From: Oscillibacter sp.
GTDB taxonomy: Bacteria; Bacillota; Clostridia; Oscillospirales; Oscillospiraceae
Reading direction: 5' to 3'
DNA: 64,000 nucleotides
Assembly (NCBI GenBank): GCA_017526785.1
Contig: JAFXQV010000003.1
Span: 1-64,000 of the forward strand
In this document: in pieces, positions 11,553-21,527 of the stretch
Position numbering within the stretch: the first letter of the stretch is position 1
How the letters are laid out: every line of letters starts with the position of its first letter
Made by a program: the position numbers and the translations under genes
The notes under the pieces: generated by a model
Told to the model about the DNA's origin: nothing
The model's database searches: none
What the model saw: only the letters and a program-made list of their open reading frames with translations

Positions 11553-13109
11553 ATGAAACAGTCAAAACAATGGGAAATTCCTCTGACGGGCGCGGCGTTC
11601 GCGCTGTTTTTCCTTGTCTCGTGCCACAGGCTGACCATGTCGGCGCTCTGGTTCGACGAGGCCATAGAATATTGGTATTCCAAAGTCTTAACGGGGCCGC
11701 TTCCCTTCTCGCAGACCGCGAACATGTACGAGCGGATTATCACGACTTTGCAACCGCCGCTGTACAACGTCTTGCTGTGGTTCTGGTTGCGTGTCAGCGA
11801 CACGGAATGGTGGTTTCGATTTTTCGGCGTGTGCGCTGGGCTTGTCGGCATGGTCGCGCTTCACAAGACCGTCCGGCGCTATACCGGGAAATCTTGGCTT
11901 GCGTCGGTGACGGTCTGTGGCGCGGCGTTCGTCTACCGGATGTCGTTCTACTGGCAGGAGGCCGCCGAATACTGCCTGCTGCTTGCAAGCCTGTTCTGGA
12001 CGGTCTACGCGTGGTTCCTTCTGCTGGAAGAGCCGTCCCGGAAACACATCGTGTTGTTCATCCTGTCGGCGGTCGTACCCGTGTACAGCCAGTACGGGGC
12101 GGCTTTCCCGGTGGCGGCGCTGGCGCTCGTGGCGCTGTTCCACATGCGGAGCGTGCGGCGTACGCTGGAACTGTGCGCGGGGTACGCTGTCGCGCTGATT
12201 TGCGCCGGAGCGCCCCTGTGGTTCCTGTTCCTCAAAAAACAGTTGCCCATGCAGCGCGGCGGGAGTTTCGCCGGAGCCGCGATTTCCTTCGACGGCGGGT
12301 TTTTGCGTGACACCTGCGAAAGCCTGTTAAAAGTGTTCCGCTGGAACATCGCCCCGGACTACTCCGGCATGTCGGCGCGGCTTCTGCTGGGACTGGCGCT
12401 GTTGCTGTCGCTGGCGGTGCTGATTTGGGGGCGGCGTACGGCGCGGGCGTTCGTCGTCGCCAACGCGCTGACGTGGATTTTCTACTACTTCGCGGTCAAA
12501 GTCGGCGTCTACGCCGATATGTCCTACGGCGGCTTCGGCAACCGCTATAACCTGTTCTTCCTGCCGCTGTGGATTCCGTACGCGGTCGTACTGCTCTGGG
12601 AGTGCGTGCGGGTACTCGGAGAGGAAACGTTTCTGGAAAAGCGCGGCGTCCCGGCGCTTGTGCTGGGCGCGGCGGTGTGCTTCGCGGCGTGTTCGTGCGT
12701 GATATCGTGGGACACGCGCCTGTCGAAAAACTGGATTAAAGACGACATCCGGGAGGCGGTCTACCGCTGGTACGACGCCGGAGGCCCCGACGAGACGACA
12801 CTTGTCTACTACGCCGCAAACGGCGGCTTCGCCTACTACGTCCGCATGACGCCCGGCTACACCGCCGACACCGAAAAGCGCGTCACGTACATGGACTGGG
12901 TCGAGGGCAAGAGCGGCGACGTGTACCGCGCCTATTTCGACAGCCTCTACGGCCTGTACTGGCCGGACACGCTCTATATCGTCTCCGACCACAACAACCC
13001 CGATTTGAACACAATGCTGAATGAATTTCGGGAAGAGGGGTACGATGTAGAGGAGCTTTACAATTACGACGAGGGCGCGAAACTGCTACGTCTGCGGCTT
13101 CACGCCTGA
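11553..13109 (+). CDS. GT-C family membrane glycosyltransferase (ArnT/GT39-like)
   Basis: It probably transfers a sugar from a polyprenyl carrier to a cell-envelope acceptor outside the membrane. The ATG at 11553 has GGAG about 13 nt upstream; a TTG at 11529 is possible but has a weaker site. The 518 residues have about ten hydrophobic segments. The first outer loop carries the acidic motif ALWFDEAIEYW expected for metal/substrate binding in GT-C enzymes. The C-terminal 110 residues form a soluble domain. It is the third gene of the sugar module; the acceptor cannot be told. Confidence 0.8.
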   Translation: MKQSKQWEIPLTGAAFALFFLVSCHRLTMSALWFDEAIEYWYSKVLTGPLPFSQTANMYERIITTLQPPLYNVLLWFWLRVSDTEWWFRFFGVCAGLVGMVALHKTVRRYTGKSWLASVTVCGAAFVYRMSFYWQEAAEYCLLLASLFWTVYAWFLLLEEPSRKHIVLFILSAVVPVYSQYGAAFPVAALALVALFHMRSVRRTLELCAGYAVALICAGAPLWFLFLKKQLPMQRGGSFAGAAISFDGGFLRDTCESLLKVFRWNIAPDYSGMSARLLLGLALLLSLAVLIWGRRTARAFVVANALTWIFYYFAVKVGVYADMSYGGFGNRYNLFFLPLWIPYAVVLLWECVRVLGEETFLEKRGVPALVLGAAVCFAACSCVISWDTRLSKNWIKDDIREAVYRWYDAGGPDETTLVYYAANGGFAYYVRMTPGYTADTEKRVTYMDWVEGKSGDVYRAYFDSLYGLYWPDTLYIVSDHNNPDLNTMLNEFREEGYDVEELYNYDEGAKLLRLRLHA

Positions 13110-13126
13110 CGACGGGGGGAGTGAAC

Positions 13127-15292
13127 ATGCGGACGCGCAAGCGAATTGTCATTTTGTTCTGTGTCCTGCTGTGGATACTGGGTACGCGCGCGGGGGCGGC
13201 GGAGGGTTCCCGCGCCGGACGGAAATTGATACTCGTGCTGGACGCGAGCCGCTCTTTGCCGGGCTACACCGACCGCGCCACCGGGCAGTCCGTGCCGGGG
13301 ACTGACCCCGACGGCCTGCGCTTCGACGCCATCGAGGAGTTTTTGGACTATCTCCGCCGCGACACCGCCACGGGCAGCCATGAGCGCTACGAGGTGGGGT
13401 GCGTGATTTTCTCGAACGATATCGACGCTTCCCGCGACCCCGAACCGCTGGAAACGTCAGACTTAAGCCGGGCGGCGCTGGAGGCGGCGTCGGCGAAGGC
13501 CAAGGGACAGTACACGAACACGGGCGCGGCACTCTGGGAGGCCATCCGGCTGGCCGGGAAGGGCAACCCCGACGCCCGGACGGCGATACTGTTAGTCAGT
13601 GACGGTCTGACGGACTTAGGCTCCGACGCCGCCGCGCTTGCGCGTTCCAAGACGCTGGAAGCCGACGCAATCCGCGCCGCCCGAGAAGGGAACATTCCGA
13701 TTCTCACACTCTGCCTGAACATGAACGGCGCGGCGGACGTGTCGGAAATGCGCCAGATAGCGTCCGACGAGTTCCTTTTCCGGGAATTGAACTCGAACCG
13801 GTATTTGTCAGAGGAGCTTTTCGCACTGCTGACGGAATCCGTCGGCACGGATACGGTATACGTCCCGGAACCCGGCGACGCGCCGCTGACATTCCGCGAC
13901 AGCGTGCTGGAAATTCCTTTTGTGGTGCCGGGTTTCGGGCTGGATTCCGTGCAAATCATGTTAGTGGGGCGGACGTTCGCCGAACTGGACGACGTACGCC
14001 TGAACGCCCCCGACGGCGAGACGCTGACCCGTGACGAACTGTTAAGCGGCGGGGACGCGCTGTTAAACGTCCCTGTAAACCGCCCCGGAAACTGGACACT
14101 GCACTTAGAGGGGCGGCAGGGCGACACAGTACGCTTACGCTTACTCTATAACGCCGACTTGCAGGTGAACATGGCGCTGTCGGACGGGAACCCGTGCGAA
14201 GTCCGCGCCACGCTGGCGGCGGGCGGCGTGACCGCCGACGCCCCCGGGCAGTATCAGGGATTTTCGGCGGAATTGCTGGTCGTGCCGGAGAACGCCGCGA
14301 CGACCGAACCCTACCGGGAAACCATGACACTTTCCCCGGACGGCGACGCCTTTACCACGGAGTTCGCGCCGTCCGAAATGGGGGCGTACCGTTTCGCGGT
14401 GCGGGTGTCCGCGCCGGGAGAGCTGACCGTCGCCGAGGACGCCCAAAACGTGCGGTCGTTCCCGGTGGAGCCGTGCCAGTTTGTGTCGGACTGGGCGACA
14501 CGTACGTTTTCGGCGTCGACGCCCGCAGACAATCCCCCGCAAATCCTGAAAGACCCCGTGACCGTGAAAGTGTATCGCGGGGAGGCGCTGTCGGTGAACC
14601 TGCGGGAGTACGTCGACGACGAACACCCGGAAACGCTGTCCTATGCGTTACTGCGTTCCCCGGACGGCGCGGGCGTCACGCTGTCGGACGGGGTTCTTTC
14701 CGCCGAGCAGTACGCGCTTCCGTCGGCGGGCTTCATCGTCTCCGTGACCGACGACGCCGGGCAGGGCGCGGAAATGTATCTGGAAGTCTCCGCCGTGGAG
14801 CGCCCAAGCCCGCTGATTCCCATTTTGATTGTCTTGTTTTTCATCGCCGCGTTGTTTTTCGCGGCTACATTCGCGTTTCTCAACGCGCCCTATCACGGCA
14901 CCATCGAAATCAGTACCGAAATCGGCGGCGCGGTGTCCCCCCGGACATTCGCGCAGTCTCCGCGAAAGGGGCTGTACCCGCTCTCGCGCTTCGGCGTCGA
15001 AAATCTGGAAAGCGCTTTCGGGCTGATTCCCGGCAGGTGCGTCTTTCATCCGGGCGGGAAGGCGTCCGTCGTTTTACGGCTTCACAAGCCCGTCCGGGCG
15101 TCGATACCGGGCGTTCCCGCTGGCGGTACGCGCAAAGTCACAATCCGGAGTGGGCAGAAAGTCAGCGTTCTGGCACCCGACCACCCCGGAAACCGTCTCG
15201 TGATACAGTTCACGAGTAAGACGCCGGTTCGGGCGGCGCGTCCGCCGAAACCGCCCCGTCCGCCCAAACCGCCCAAACCCCCGAGGCCGTAA
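13127..15292 (+). CDS. Membrane-anchored VWA-domain protein
   Basis: The 721 residues start with a signal peptide (to about residue 24), then a von Willebrand A domain with an intact MIDAS: DASRS (about 39-43), the Thr in YTNTGAALW and the Asp in LLVSDGLTD. The middle region is beta-rich and Ig-like, a membrane helix lies at about 564-586, and the cytoplasmic tail ends in a lysine/proline-rich stretch of PPKPPRP type. The ATG at 13127 has GGGGGGAG 5 nt upstream. The gene starts 17 nt after the GT-C gene and precedes the tubulin-like gene. The topology suggests an outward-facing VWA sensor coupled by its proline-rich tail to cytoplasmic partners; that role is inference. Confidence 0.8.
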   Translation: MRTRKRIVILFCVLLWILGTRAGAAEGSRAGRKLILVLDASRSLPGYTDRATGQSVPGTDPDGLRFDAIEEFLDYLRRDTATGSHERYEVGCVIFSNDIDASRDPEPLETSDLSRAALEAASAKAKGQYTNTGAALWEAIRLAGKGNPDARTAILLVSDGLTDLGSDAAALARSKTLEADAIRAAREGNIPILTLCLNMNGAADVSEMRQIASDEFLFRELNSNRYLSEELFALLTESVGTDTVYVPEPGDAPLTFRDSVLEIPFVVPGFGLDSVQIMLVGRTFAELDDVRLNAPDGETLTRDELLSGGDALLNVPVNRPGNWTLHLEGRQGDTVRLRLLYNADLQVNMALSDGNPCEVRATLAAGGVTADAPGQYQGFSAELLVVPENAATTEPYRETMTLSPDGDAFTTEFAPSEMGAYRFAVRVSAPGELTVAEDAQNVRSFPVEPCQFVSDWATRTFSASTPADNPPQILKDPVTVKVYRGEALSVNLREYVDDEHPETLSYALLRSPDGAGVTLSDGVLSAEQYALPSAGFIVSVTDDAGQGAEMYLEVSAVERPSPLIPILIVLFFIAALFFAATFAFLNAPYHGTIEISTEIGGAVSPRTFAQSPRKGLYPLSRFGVENLESAFGLIPGRCVFHPGGKASVVLRLHKPVRASIPGVPAGGTRKVTIRSGQKVSVLAPDHPGNRLVIQFTSKTPVRAARPPKPPRPPKPPKPPRP

Positions 15293-15303
15293 ATGTTACT
15301 TCG

Positions 15304-15337
15304 CCCGTCCGAGCCTCAAACCGCGCCGGACGGGTTT
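15304..15337 (+). terminator. Hairpin between the VWA and tubulin-like genes
   Basis: CCCGTCCG (15304-15311) pairs perfectly with CGGACGGG (15327-15334) and is followed by only TTT. It may partly attenuate transcription or protect an mRNA end; as a terminator it is weak. Confidence 0.4.
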
Positions 15338-15363
15338 CCGTTTGAACCGTTCAGGAGGAACCC

Positions 15364-18300
15364 ATGTCAAGCTATGCCAGACTGCTGTTGAGTACAGGCG
15401 GCGGCATCATCTCCGCCGGACAGCAGGCAGACCAAGCGCGCAATACCGCCAGCATTCTTATCGGCTTGGGCGGTACCGGCGTCCACTGTATCCGCACCAT
15501 CAAAACGCAGGTCTACGACCGCCTGAAGCCGGATATTCCGGGCGCGGCGGTTCCGACTTACTCCCATATCCGCTTTCTGGGCGTCGACAGCGCCGAGGCC
15601 AGCCGACGCGGCGCGTTGCGGCAGAACCCGAACAAGCGCCCCGACAACAGCGCCTCCGCAGACCAGATTATGCCCTTGTCCGACAGCGAATTTTTCTCGA
15701 TTGCCAACAACCAACTGCAACGCGCCTTTCAGAATAAGCAGGCACTGCGCCACCGGAAAGAGTTGTCGTGGCTCGAATACGAGACCATCCGGCTCCCGGA
15801 CTTGACCGACGCGGGCGCGGGCGGTATCCGGCAGGTGGGGCGCTTCATGTTCATGGACAGAGCCGGAAACTTCATCGGCAAACTGGAGCAGGAAATTGAA
15901 AAGGCCAAAATCGGCCTGAGCAACCCGCGCGTGAACATCCATATATTTTCGGGATTGAGCGGCGGCACGGGTTCCGGGTGCTTTCTGGACGTTTGCTATC
16001 TCATACGGTCTATCGCCGACCGCTTGGGGGCGGTCACGATATTTGGCTACTTCTTCTTGCCGGATGTCAACTTGTGGCCTGTCCCCCGCGCGAATTCCAG
16101 CGTCCGCGACTACATCTGTAAAAACGGCTACGCGTCCATGCAGGAGTTAGACTACTGCATGAATCTGCAATTCAACGGCGGCGGCTTCTCCCAGATGTAT
16201 CAGGCGAACCGCCCCCCGGTGCCGTGGAACGCCGCGCCTGTGGACATGTGCCACCTAATCTGCGCCACAGACCAAGACAATAACTCCATCGCCCAAGCCT
16301 ACGACTACGCCATGAACGTGACGGCGGAATATCTCATGGACTTTCTGACGGATTCCAACGCCGCGTTTGACCTGCAACAGCACCTGTCAAACTTTCAGTC
16401 GATGATTGGCGAGGCCAACCAAAAGAAGCTGACGGGCGCCTGCATGGACTACTGTATTATTGGCGCGGCTTGCGCGAGTGTGCCGTTGCGCGAGATTAAC
16501 ACGTACCTTGCTTCGGAACTGTTCCACAAGTTCGCGGGCGTCCGGAAGAACAGGCCGGAACAGTCCGAGGTGGAGGCGCTGTCGTTCCACGCGCTGGCAC
16601 CGGGCGCGGAGACCGCCGAGGAAGTCTACAGCGCGCTTTTCCGGGAAGTCCAGAAGGACGCCGCCCCGGAGGAGTATTTGCCGTACGCCGACGACTGGAA
16701 GTTTGTCCGCGACTACGGCAACCGCGACTTGTTAGACCACTACGCGAGACAGACCGCCGCGAAAAAGGCGCGTCTGCTTGCCAACGCGAAACGCATGGCC
16801 GACGAGGCAAGCCCCGATTCCCTGATACAGCGCGTCCGGAACGCGCTGGAACCCGTCATAAGGGACGTGAAGCGGGGACCCGTGTACGCCTACGGCGTTG
16901 TGTCGACGGCGGAGAAGCACAACCTCATCACGCTGATTGACGACTGGATTCGCCGGAATGACGAACACTTCGAGGCGGCGTCACAGCGGACGCCGGGCTG
17001 TCAGCAGGACTACGACAACGCGCGCCTGAACTTCGAGAGCCGTTCGCGGGGCTTGCTGGGCAATCGGGCGCGGTTCGAGGCCTACGAATACTATCTAAGC
17101 GCCCACGAACAGCACGAGTTAGAGCTTGTGACGTGCCAGCACATGAAACGGATTCTGCACGACTTCCGGGAGCAGGTCATGGACGCGTCGAGTAATTATT
17201 ATATCCGCCTGAGCCGGGTCACGCAGAATCTGACGGACACTTTCGAGGACAATCGGCAGGCGTTAGCGTCCCACGCGGCACACCAGAACTTGGAGGGCTT
17301 CGCCACGCCCATGATGAGCGTCGCGGAACTCCGTCCGGCGCTGGACGCCGAAATCGGGCGTCTCGACGCCGCGAACATGTTCAACGCGCTTATGACGCTG
17401 ATGTTACAGCGCGGGGAGGAGTGGCTGCAGGAGGACGAGGGACGCATTACGCGACTTGTCACGGACTTCTTTCTCAACACGGCCTTTCAGGACTTCGCCA
17501 ACCGCACCATTACGAACTTTCTACGCGACAAGTACGAGGCGCGGGAGGGTTCCCGGCTCGACGACGACGCGCTGTCGCACTGTATTTACAACGACTGGAT
17601 TCGCCCCTTGACGGAAAAGGCGCGGCCGCTGTTTTACTTCAATAATTCCATCTGGCAGGAAAGCGGGACTTCCAAACTTGCGTTCTTGTCGTATCCGGCG
17701 GAATCCGCCCCGATTGCGGCGGCGGCGCGGAGGCGTAACGCGGAGGATTCGCTGTGGGGGCTGAAAACAAGCGCACTGACAGACCGCATTTTCGTAATGT
17801 CGAGCGCGTGCGGACTTCCGTTGAGCGCGTACAACAACTGTCAGGACTATGAACAGATGTTCTACTCGTCGCGTTCGGTGGGGCGGCACATCTACGAGGG
17901 AAAGCCCGTGCCGGGCATGCGCTTCGACGACTGGCGGCGTTTGCCGTCGATTATGCCCCAAAGCGTGCTGACCGAGACCTGTTCGGACTTGCCGCCCGAC
18001 TTGCAAAAGCCGATTCTGTCCGCCCGCGCCCTCTGGAAGCGTACCCGGGAGCGGAAGTTGTTGGACAACGACAGCAACTTCTACGCCGTGCCGGACGTGG
18101 ACGGCTTGCGGACGGCGTCCAACGCCTGTCAGACGCTGATTGACCAGACGCGTACGCCCGACGCCATGCCGACGTTGCACGCGGCGGCGGAGAGTGTCCG
18201 GGAATATTTGCGGCGTCCGTTGCGTCTGACTGGCGACGGTCTCCCGCAGGACGGCGACCGCGGCGAGGAGGAAATCATTTTACGCGTGCAGGAAGACCAC

Positions 18301-18849
18301 TTTGTGTCGTCCCCGGCGTATCACGCGCCAATCGCCGCGACGCTGGACGCACTCGAACAGGCCGAAGCCGTGCTTGTCGCCGCCGACGCCAAGGACGCCG
18401 AAATGAAGCGTCTGAACGAGCGTCAGGCGCAGGAGGCAGAGGCGCACAAGCGGATTATGAATGACTATTGCGAGGCGCTGTTTACGGGCGTTCTCGAAAT
18501 GCGCGGGCGTTCCGTCACGTACGACAATGACGGAATGCCGCTGACGCTGTGCGACTTCAGCGGGGAGTACCCGTACGCGAGGATTCCGCCCTATCAGGCG
18601 TTCTTGAATTACCGCGCACTCAGCGCGGAGGCACAAGCGCGTATCCGGCGCGAGTACCAGAGGCGTTACCGCGAGAACGCGCCCGAACTCCGCGCCGCCG
18701 GAACGGCCTTGAAAGAGGCCTTGCCGCAAAATCGGCAGTCGATTCTCATGGAGCTGGCCGAAAACTGGGAGAACTGCGCGGAAATTCAGGCGTTTTTAAG
18801 GGACTTCTTCCAGCGTTTCCGGATGTTCTGCCTCGACAACGAACTTTAA
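15364..18849 (+). CDS. Tubulin/FtsZ-like NTPase, large (Tubulin_2-like)
   Basis: The 1161 residues begin with a tubulin-type nucleotide-binding fold: LIGLGGTGVHCIRTIK (about 32-47), then the tubulin signature in the form SGLSGGTGSG (about 196-205). The remaining roughly 800 residues are mostly helical with charged segments and have no membrane helix. It is far longer than FtsZ (about 380) or classical tubulins and matches what I know of the large bacterial tubulin-like family found beside VWA and GTPase genes. GTP binding and filament formation are inferred from the fold, not shown. The ribosome binding site AGGAGG is strong. Next in order are two unknown genes, a GTPase-like gene and a GAP1-like gene. 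Confidence 0.8.
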   Translation: MSSYARLLLSTGGGIISAGQQADQARNTASILIGLGGTGVHCIRTIKTQVYDRLKPDIPGAAVPTYSHIRFLGVDSAEASRRGALRQNPNKRPDNSASADQIMPLSDSEFFSIANNQLQRAFQNKQALRHRKELSWLEYETIRLPDLTDAGAGGIRQVGRFMFMDRAGNFIGKLEQEIEKAKIGLSNPRVNIHIFSGLSGGTGSGCFLDVCYLIRSIADRLGAVTIFGYFFLPDVNLWPVPRANSSVRDYICKNGYASMQELDYCMNLQFNGGGFSQMYQANRPPVPWNAAPVDMCHLICATDQDNNSIAQAYDYAMNVTAEYLMDFLTDSNAAFDLQQHLSNFQSMIGEANQKKLTGACMDYCIIGAACASVPLREINTYLASELFHKFAGVRKNRPEQSEVEALSFHALAPGAETAEEVYSALFREVQKDAAPEEYLPYADDWKFVRDYGNRDLLDHYARQTAAKKARLLANAKRMADEASPDSLIQRVRNALEPVIRDVKRGPVYAYGVVSTAEKHNLITLIDDWIRRNDEHFEAASQRTPGCQQDYDNARLNFESRSRGLLGNRARFEAYEYYLSAHEQHELELVTCQHMKRILHDFREQVMDASSNYYIRLSRVTQNLTDTFEDNRQALASHAAHQNLEGFATPMMSVAELRPALDAEIGRLDAANMFNALMTLMLQRGEEWLQEDEGRITRLVTDFFLNTAFQDFANRTITNFLRDKYEAREGSRLDDDALSHCIYNDWIRPLTEKARPLFYFNNSIWQESGTSKLAFLSYPAESAPIAAAARRRNAEDSLWGLKTSALTDRIFVMSSACGLPLSAYNNCQDYEQMFYSSRSVGRHIYEGKPVPGMRFDDWRRLPSIMPQSVLTETCSDLPPDLQKPILSARALWKRTRERKLLDNDSNFYAVPDVDGLRTASNACQTLIDQTRTPDAMPTLHAAAESVREYLRRPLRLTGDGLPQDGDRGEEEIILRVQEDHFVSSPAYHAPIAATLDALEQAEAVLVAADAKDAEMKRLNERQAQEAEAHKRIMNDYCEALFTGVLEMRGRSVTYDNDGMPLTLCDFSGEYPYARIPPYQAFLNYRALSAEAQARIRREYQRRYRENAPELRAAGTALKEALPQNRQSILMELAENWENCAEIQAFLRDFFQRFRMFCLDNEL

Positions 18850-18868
18850 CCATGTCCGGGGGGATACT

Positions 18869-20806
18869 ATGACCGTACAGGAACTGACCAGACAATTTTC
18901 GGAGCGCCTCCGCCGCGCCGACAGCCAGTCGGCGGTGAACGGCGCGCACACGGCACCCTGTTACCCCATGATGATTCTGACGTTAGGCGGACAAACGCGG
19001 CTGTTAAATCATGTCATCCAGTACGGTTTGCGGCAGTTGTGGCCGCCGTACTGCGACGACATCGCCTTTGTAGACGCGGAACGCACTCCCGACGGCGTAC
19101 GCTTCGCGAACCCCGGACGCCATACAAGCGACCTTCCGCCGACACTCCCCGACGCCGGGAAGTCGGTACCGCTGACGGCCGCCGAACTCGGCGACATGAC
19201 CGCGGAACTGTTCCGCGTCGGCACGCACTTTGAACGCGCCAACCGGGTTCTGTTGTACGCGCTTCTGGACACGGCCGGATTTCAAAGCCCCGACGAGCTG
19301 TCGTTCTGGCTGGACGCCCTCGACACGTTCCGGGCTTCCATCGACAACGTGACGCCCGTCCTGACTATGCTTTCGGTACTGTTCCGGGAGGACGGCAGAG
19401 CCGCCCGCGAACAGGCCGAACAAATCCGCGTCCGGCTTGGGGAGTGCCTCGACGCCCGCCCCGGTATGCCGTCGCTGATGCTGGTCAGCAACCGCCGGAG
19501 CGATTCTTTGATAGACCGTGACGGGACTTTGTGTCGGCGACTGGTCACGGCGTTGATTGCGGTCTCGAACAACCGGGACGCGCAGGTGGTGCAGGAACTT
19601 TTCCGCCCGGGCGCGGTCATGACGGCGGGTTACGCCCGCGCCGAAAAGCCCGTAGACGACATCAGCCGGATTTGCGTTGACCACTTACTCGACGAACTGA
19701 ACGGCTTCGCGCCGTCCGGCGTCGGGGACATGTTCGGGCGCGACCGGGAGCGCACCCGGGAACGCCTTGGGCTTTCGCCGGACGGGACTTTCGTTGTGCT
19801 GGACGACGAAATAGAGCGGAACTTGCCGCGCTTCGTGCCGGAGGGCGACGAACTCCGCGAACTGTTGCGGGCGTTCCCGCTGGCGGTGCCGGACACCGCC
19901 GAAAGTGAGGCGCTGTGTGCCGAGACATCGTCGGCGCGGATTGACGCCTTGACGTTCGGGGCGTGGAACTGCTATCTGGAAAAGGCCGTCGACGACGCCC
20001 GCGACGGCATGCGCGACCGCGTCAGCGACATTCGGAACTGGCGTCGGGCGTACGCCGACGAACTCCGGCGCAACTTCCACGCGAAAGAGTTAGTGGAACT
20101 CGCCGACCACCCGGAGCGCGTCCGCGAACTCGCCGAACCCGTCAGCCACATGTCGGCGGACACCTCCGTGAGGGAGACGGCCGGACAGCGCCTGAAGTAT
20201 CTGTTGTCGTCGGACGCCGAAATCAGGACGCAACTTTTCGAGGAAGTCCGCGACGCCGGGACACGCGCCGTCGCGTTCCTACGCGCTTGGGACGAACTCA
20301 TGAGGACGCGTTCCCGGATTCCGGTGGCGCATGGCGACAGTGAGGCGTTCATTCAGTATTACGCCCGGAATCTGCGGGCGTTCTTCGACAGCCGTCAGGC
20401 CGAATTGCGCGAGAAGTTCCAGACAATTCCGGACGTGGAGGGCTTGACCGACTTTTTCCGGGGCGTCATGGACAGCATTTTCGAGAATCGCACGCTTCGC
20501 GGAGCCTTCGCGGCGACGTTCGAGGATGTCGGCGCGATTCAGATTGAGCAGACCCGCGACACATTGACTGGCGCGCCCGTGTACTTCTCTACAGGCTTCT
20601 CCCTTGACACGCCGTTTCTTTCGTTTGTCCTGCTGAACATCGACGAACACGCCCCCGACACGCTCTATCAGACGTTGCGGGACAGCCTGCCCGACACGGA
20701 AAAGACGCGTTTCTATCAGACGGGGCGCGGGAGCGCGGCGGAATCCCTGAACATCTTTCGCCTGCAACGCTTCCACCTCTGGAGCGGGGAAGGGGCGGAC
20801 ACATGA
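18869..20806 (+). CDS. Uncharacterised 645-residue operon partner of the tubulin-like protein
   Basis: I do not recognise the family. It is soluble with no signal or membrane helix. An N-terminal alpha/beta stretch (YPMMILTLGGQTRLLNHVIQ, about 30-50) is followed by a long, mostly helical body rich in Arg, Asp and Glu, and a C-terminal beta-rich segment. It starts 19 nt after the tubulin-like gene, with GGGGG ahead of the ATG, and ends just before a duplicated start region. The tight spacing suggests it works in one complex with the tubulin-like protein. Confidence 0.6.
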   Translation: MTVQELTRQFSERLRRADSQSAVNGAHTAPCYPMMILTLGGQTRLLNHVIQYGLRQLWPPYCDDIAFVDAERTPDGVRFANPGRHTSDLPPTLPDAGKSVPLTAAELGDMTAELFRVGTHFERANRVLLYALLDTAGFQSPDELSFWLDALDTFRASIDNVTPVLTMLSVLFREDGRAAREQAEQIRVRLGECLDARPGMPSLMLVSNRRSDSLIDRDGTLCRRLVTALIAVSNNRDAQVVQELFRPGAVMTAGYARAEKPVDDISRICVDHLLDELNGFAPSGVGDMFGRDRERTRERLGLSPDGTFVVLDDEIERNLPRFVPEGDELRELLRAFPLAVPDTAESEALCAETSSARIDALTFGAWNCYLEKAVDDARDGMRDRVSDIRNWRRAYADELRRNFHAKELVELADHPERVRELAEPVSHMSADTSVRETAGQRLKYLLSSDAEIRTQLFEEVRDAGTRAVAFLRAWDELMRTRSRIPVAHGDSEAFIQYYARNLRAFFDSRQAELREKFQTIPDVEGLTDFFRGVMDSIFENRTLRGAFAATFEDVGAIQIEQTRDTLTGAPVYFSTGFSLDTPFLSFVLLNIDEHAPDTLYQTLRDSLPDTEKTRFYQTGRGSAAESLNIFRLQRFHLWSGEGADT

Positions 20807-20863
20807 ATGAATGCTACGACGCTTCGGAAAGGGCGGAACCATGACCTATGAATGCTACGACGC
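20807..20863 (+). repeat. Direct duplication of a 16-bp start region
   Basis: The 16-mer ATGAATGCTACGACGC occurs at 20807-20822 and again at 20848-20863, 41 bp apart. The second copy encodes the N-terminus of the next gene (ECYDA). The first lies in a 13-codon frame (ATG at 20803) that would encode NECYDA before a stop. It looks like a recent tandem duplication of the translation start. Confidence 0.8.
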
Positions 20864-21506
20864 CGACCGGGAACATTACGCGGCGTCGCTGACGCTGGAC
20901 GCGCAGTCGAACCGGCTCGCGTGGACGGCGCTTCCCGGTCAGGACAGCTTGCTTGTACAGACGCCGTACGGCGTCGACCCGGCGCGGAACGCCGAGGCCT
21001 TGCGCGAACTGCTGGAACGCGTCTGCGGGGCGCGTCTCCCGGAAGGCCGCTTCCACACGCTGAACAGTACAATTTCCGTCCGCTACGTCGGCGCGGAGGA
21101 AAAAGCCCGGAATCAGGGCTGCCGCGCCAACGGCGAGGCGTGTACCTATACCGTGTTCCCATGCGCGACGGCGGACGAGGTTTGCAGGGTGTACGTCGCG
21201 GGCGGACGCGATTCCATGTCGTCGCCGCGCTGTGATGTGCCGATGAACATTCGCGCCGAGGTCACGCCGTGGCGCTCTCGCGGGGCGTACTGGTTCTTTC
21301 GCCGGGAAGCGCCCACGGAATTTTTCAGGGTACGCTTCCCCGACGCCTGCCCGGAGAACTACCGCGACGGCGATTTGGAGTACAGCGTGGGCAACCGCTG
21401 GCGGATACCCGTCACAAGACAAATGATGGAGCGCGGGGAATTTTACGTACGCACGGACAGAAAGCCCGTACTGATTCCGCGTAACGCGGGTGTCCGGCTT
21501 TGCTGA
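20841..21506 (+). CDS. Uncharacterised 221-residue protein of the tubulin/GTPase operon
   Basis: The family was not recognised. The ATG at 20841 behind GGAAAGGGCGG is preferred to the ATG at 20811. The sequence is rich in Arg, aromatic and short beta-type stretches with several cysteines but no obvious metal motif, and it has no membrane segment. It has the look of a small beta-domain adaptor, which is only an impression. It lies between the 645-residue protein and the P-loop GTPase-like gene in an unbroken operon. Confidence 0.6.
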   Translation: MTYECYDADREHYAASLTLDAQSNRLAWTALPGQDSLLVQTPYGVDPARNAEALRELLERVCGARLPEGRFHTLNSTISVRYVGAEEKARNQGCRANGEACTYTVFPCATADEVCRVYVAGGRDSMSSPRCDVPMNIRAEVTPWRSRGAYWFFRREAPTEFFRVRFPDACPENYRDGDLEYSVGNRWRIPVTRQMMERGEFYVRTDRKPVLIPRNAGVRLC

Positions 21507-21527
21507 CGCGTCGAAAGGAGTTTCCGT

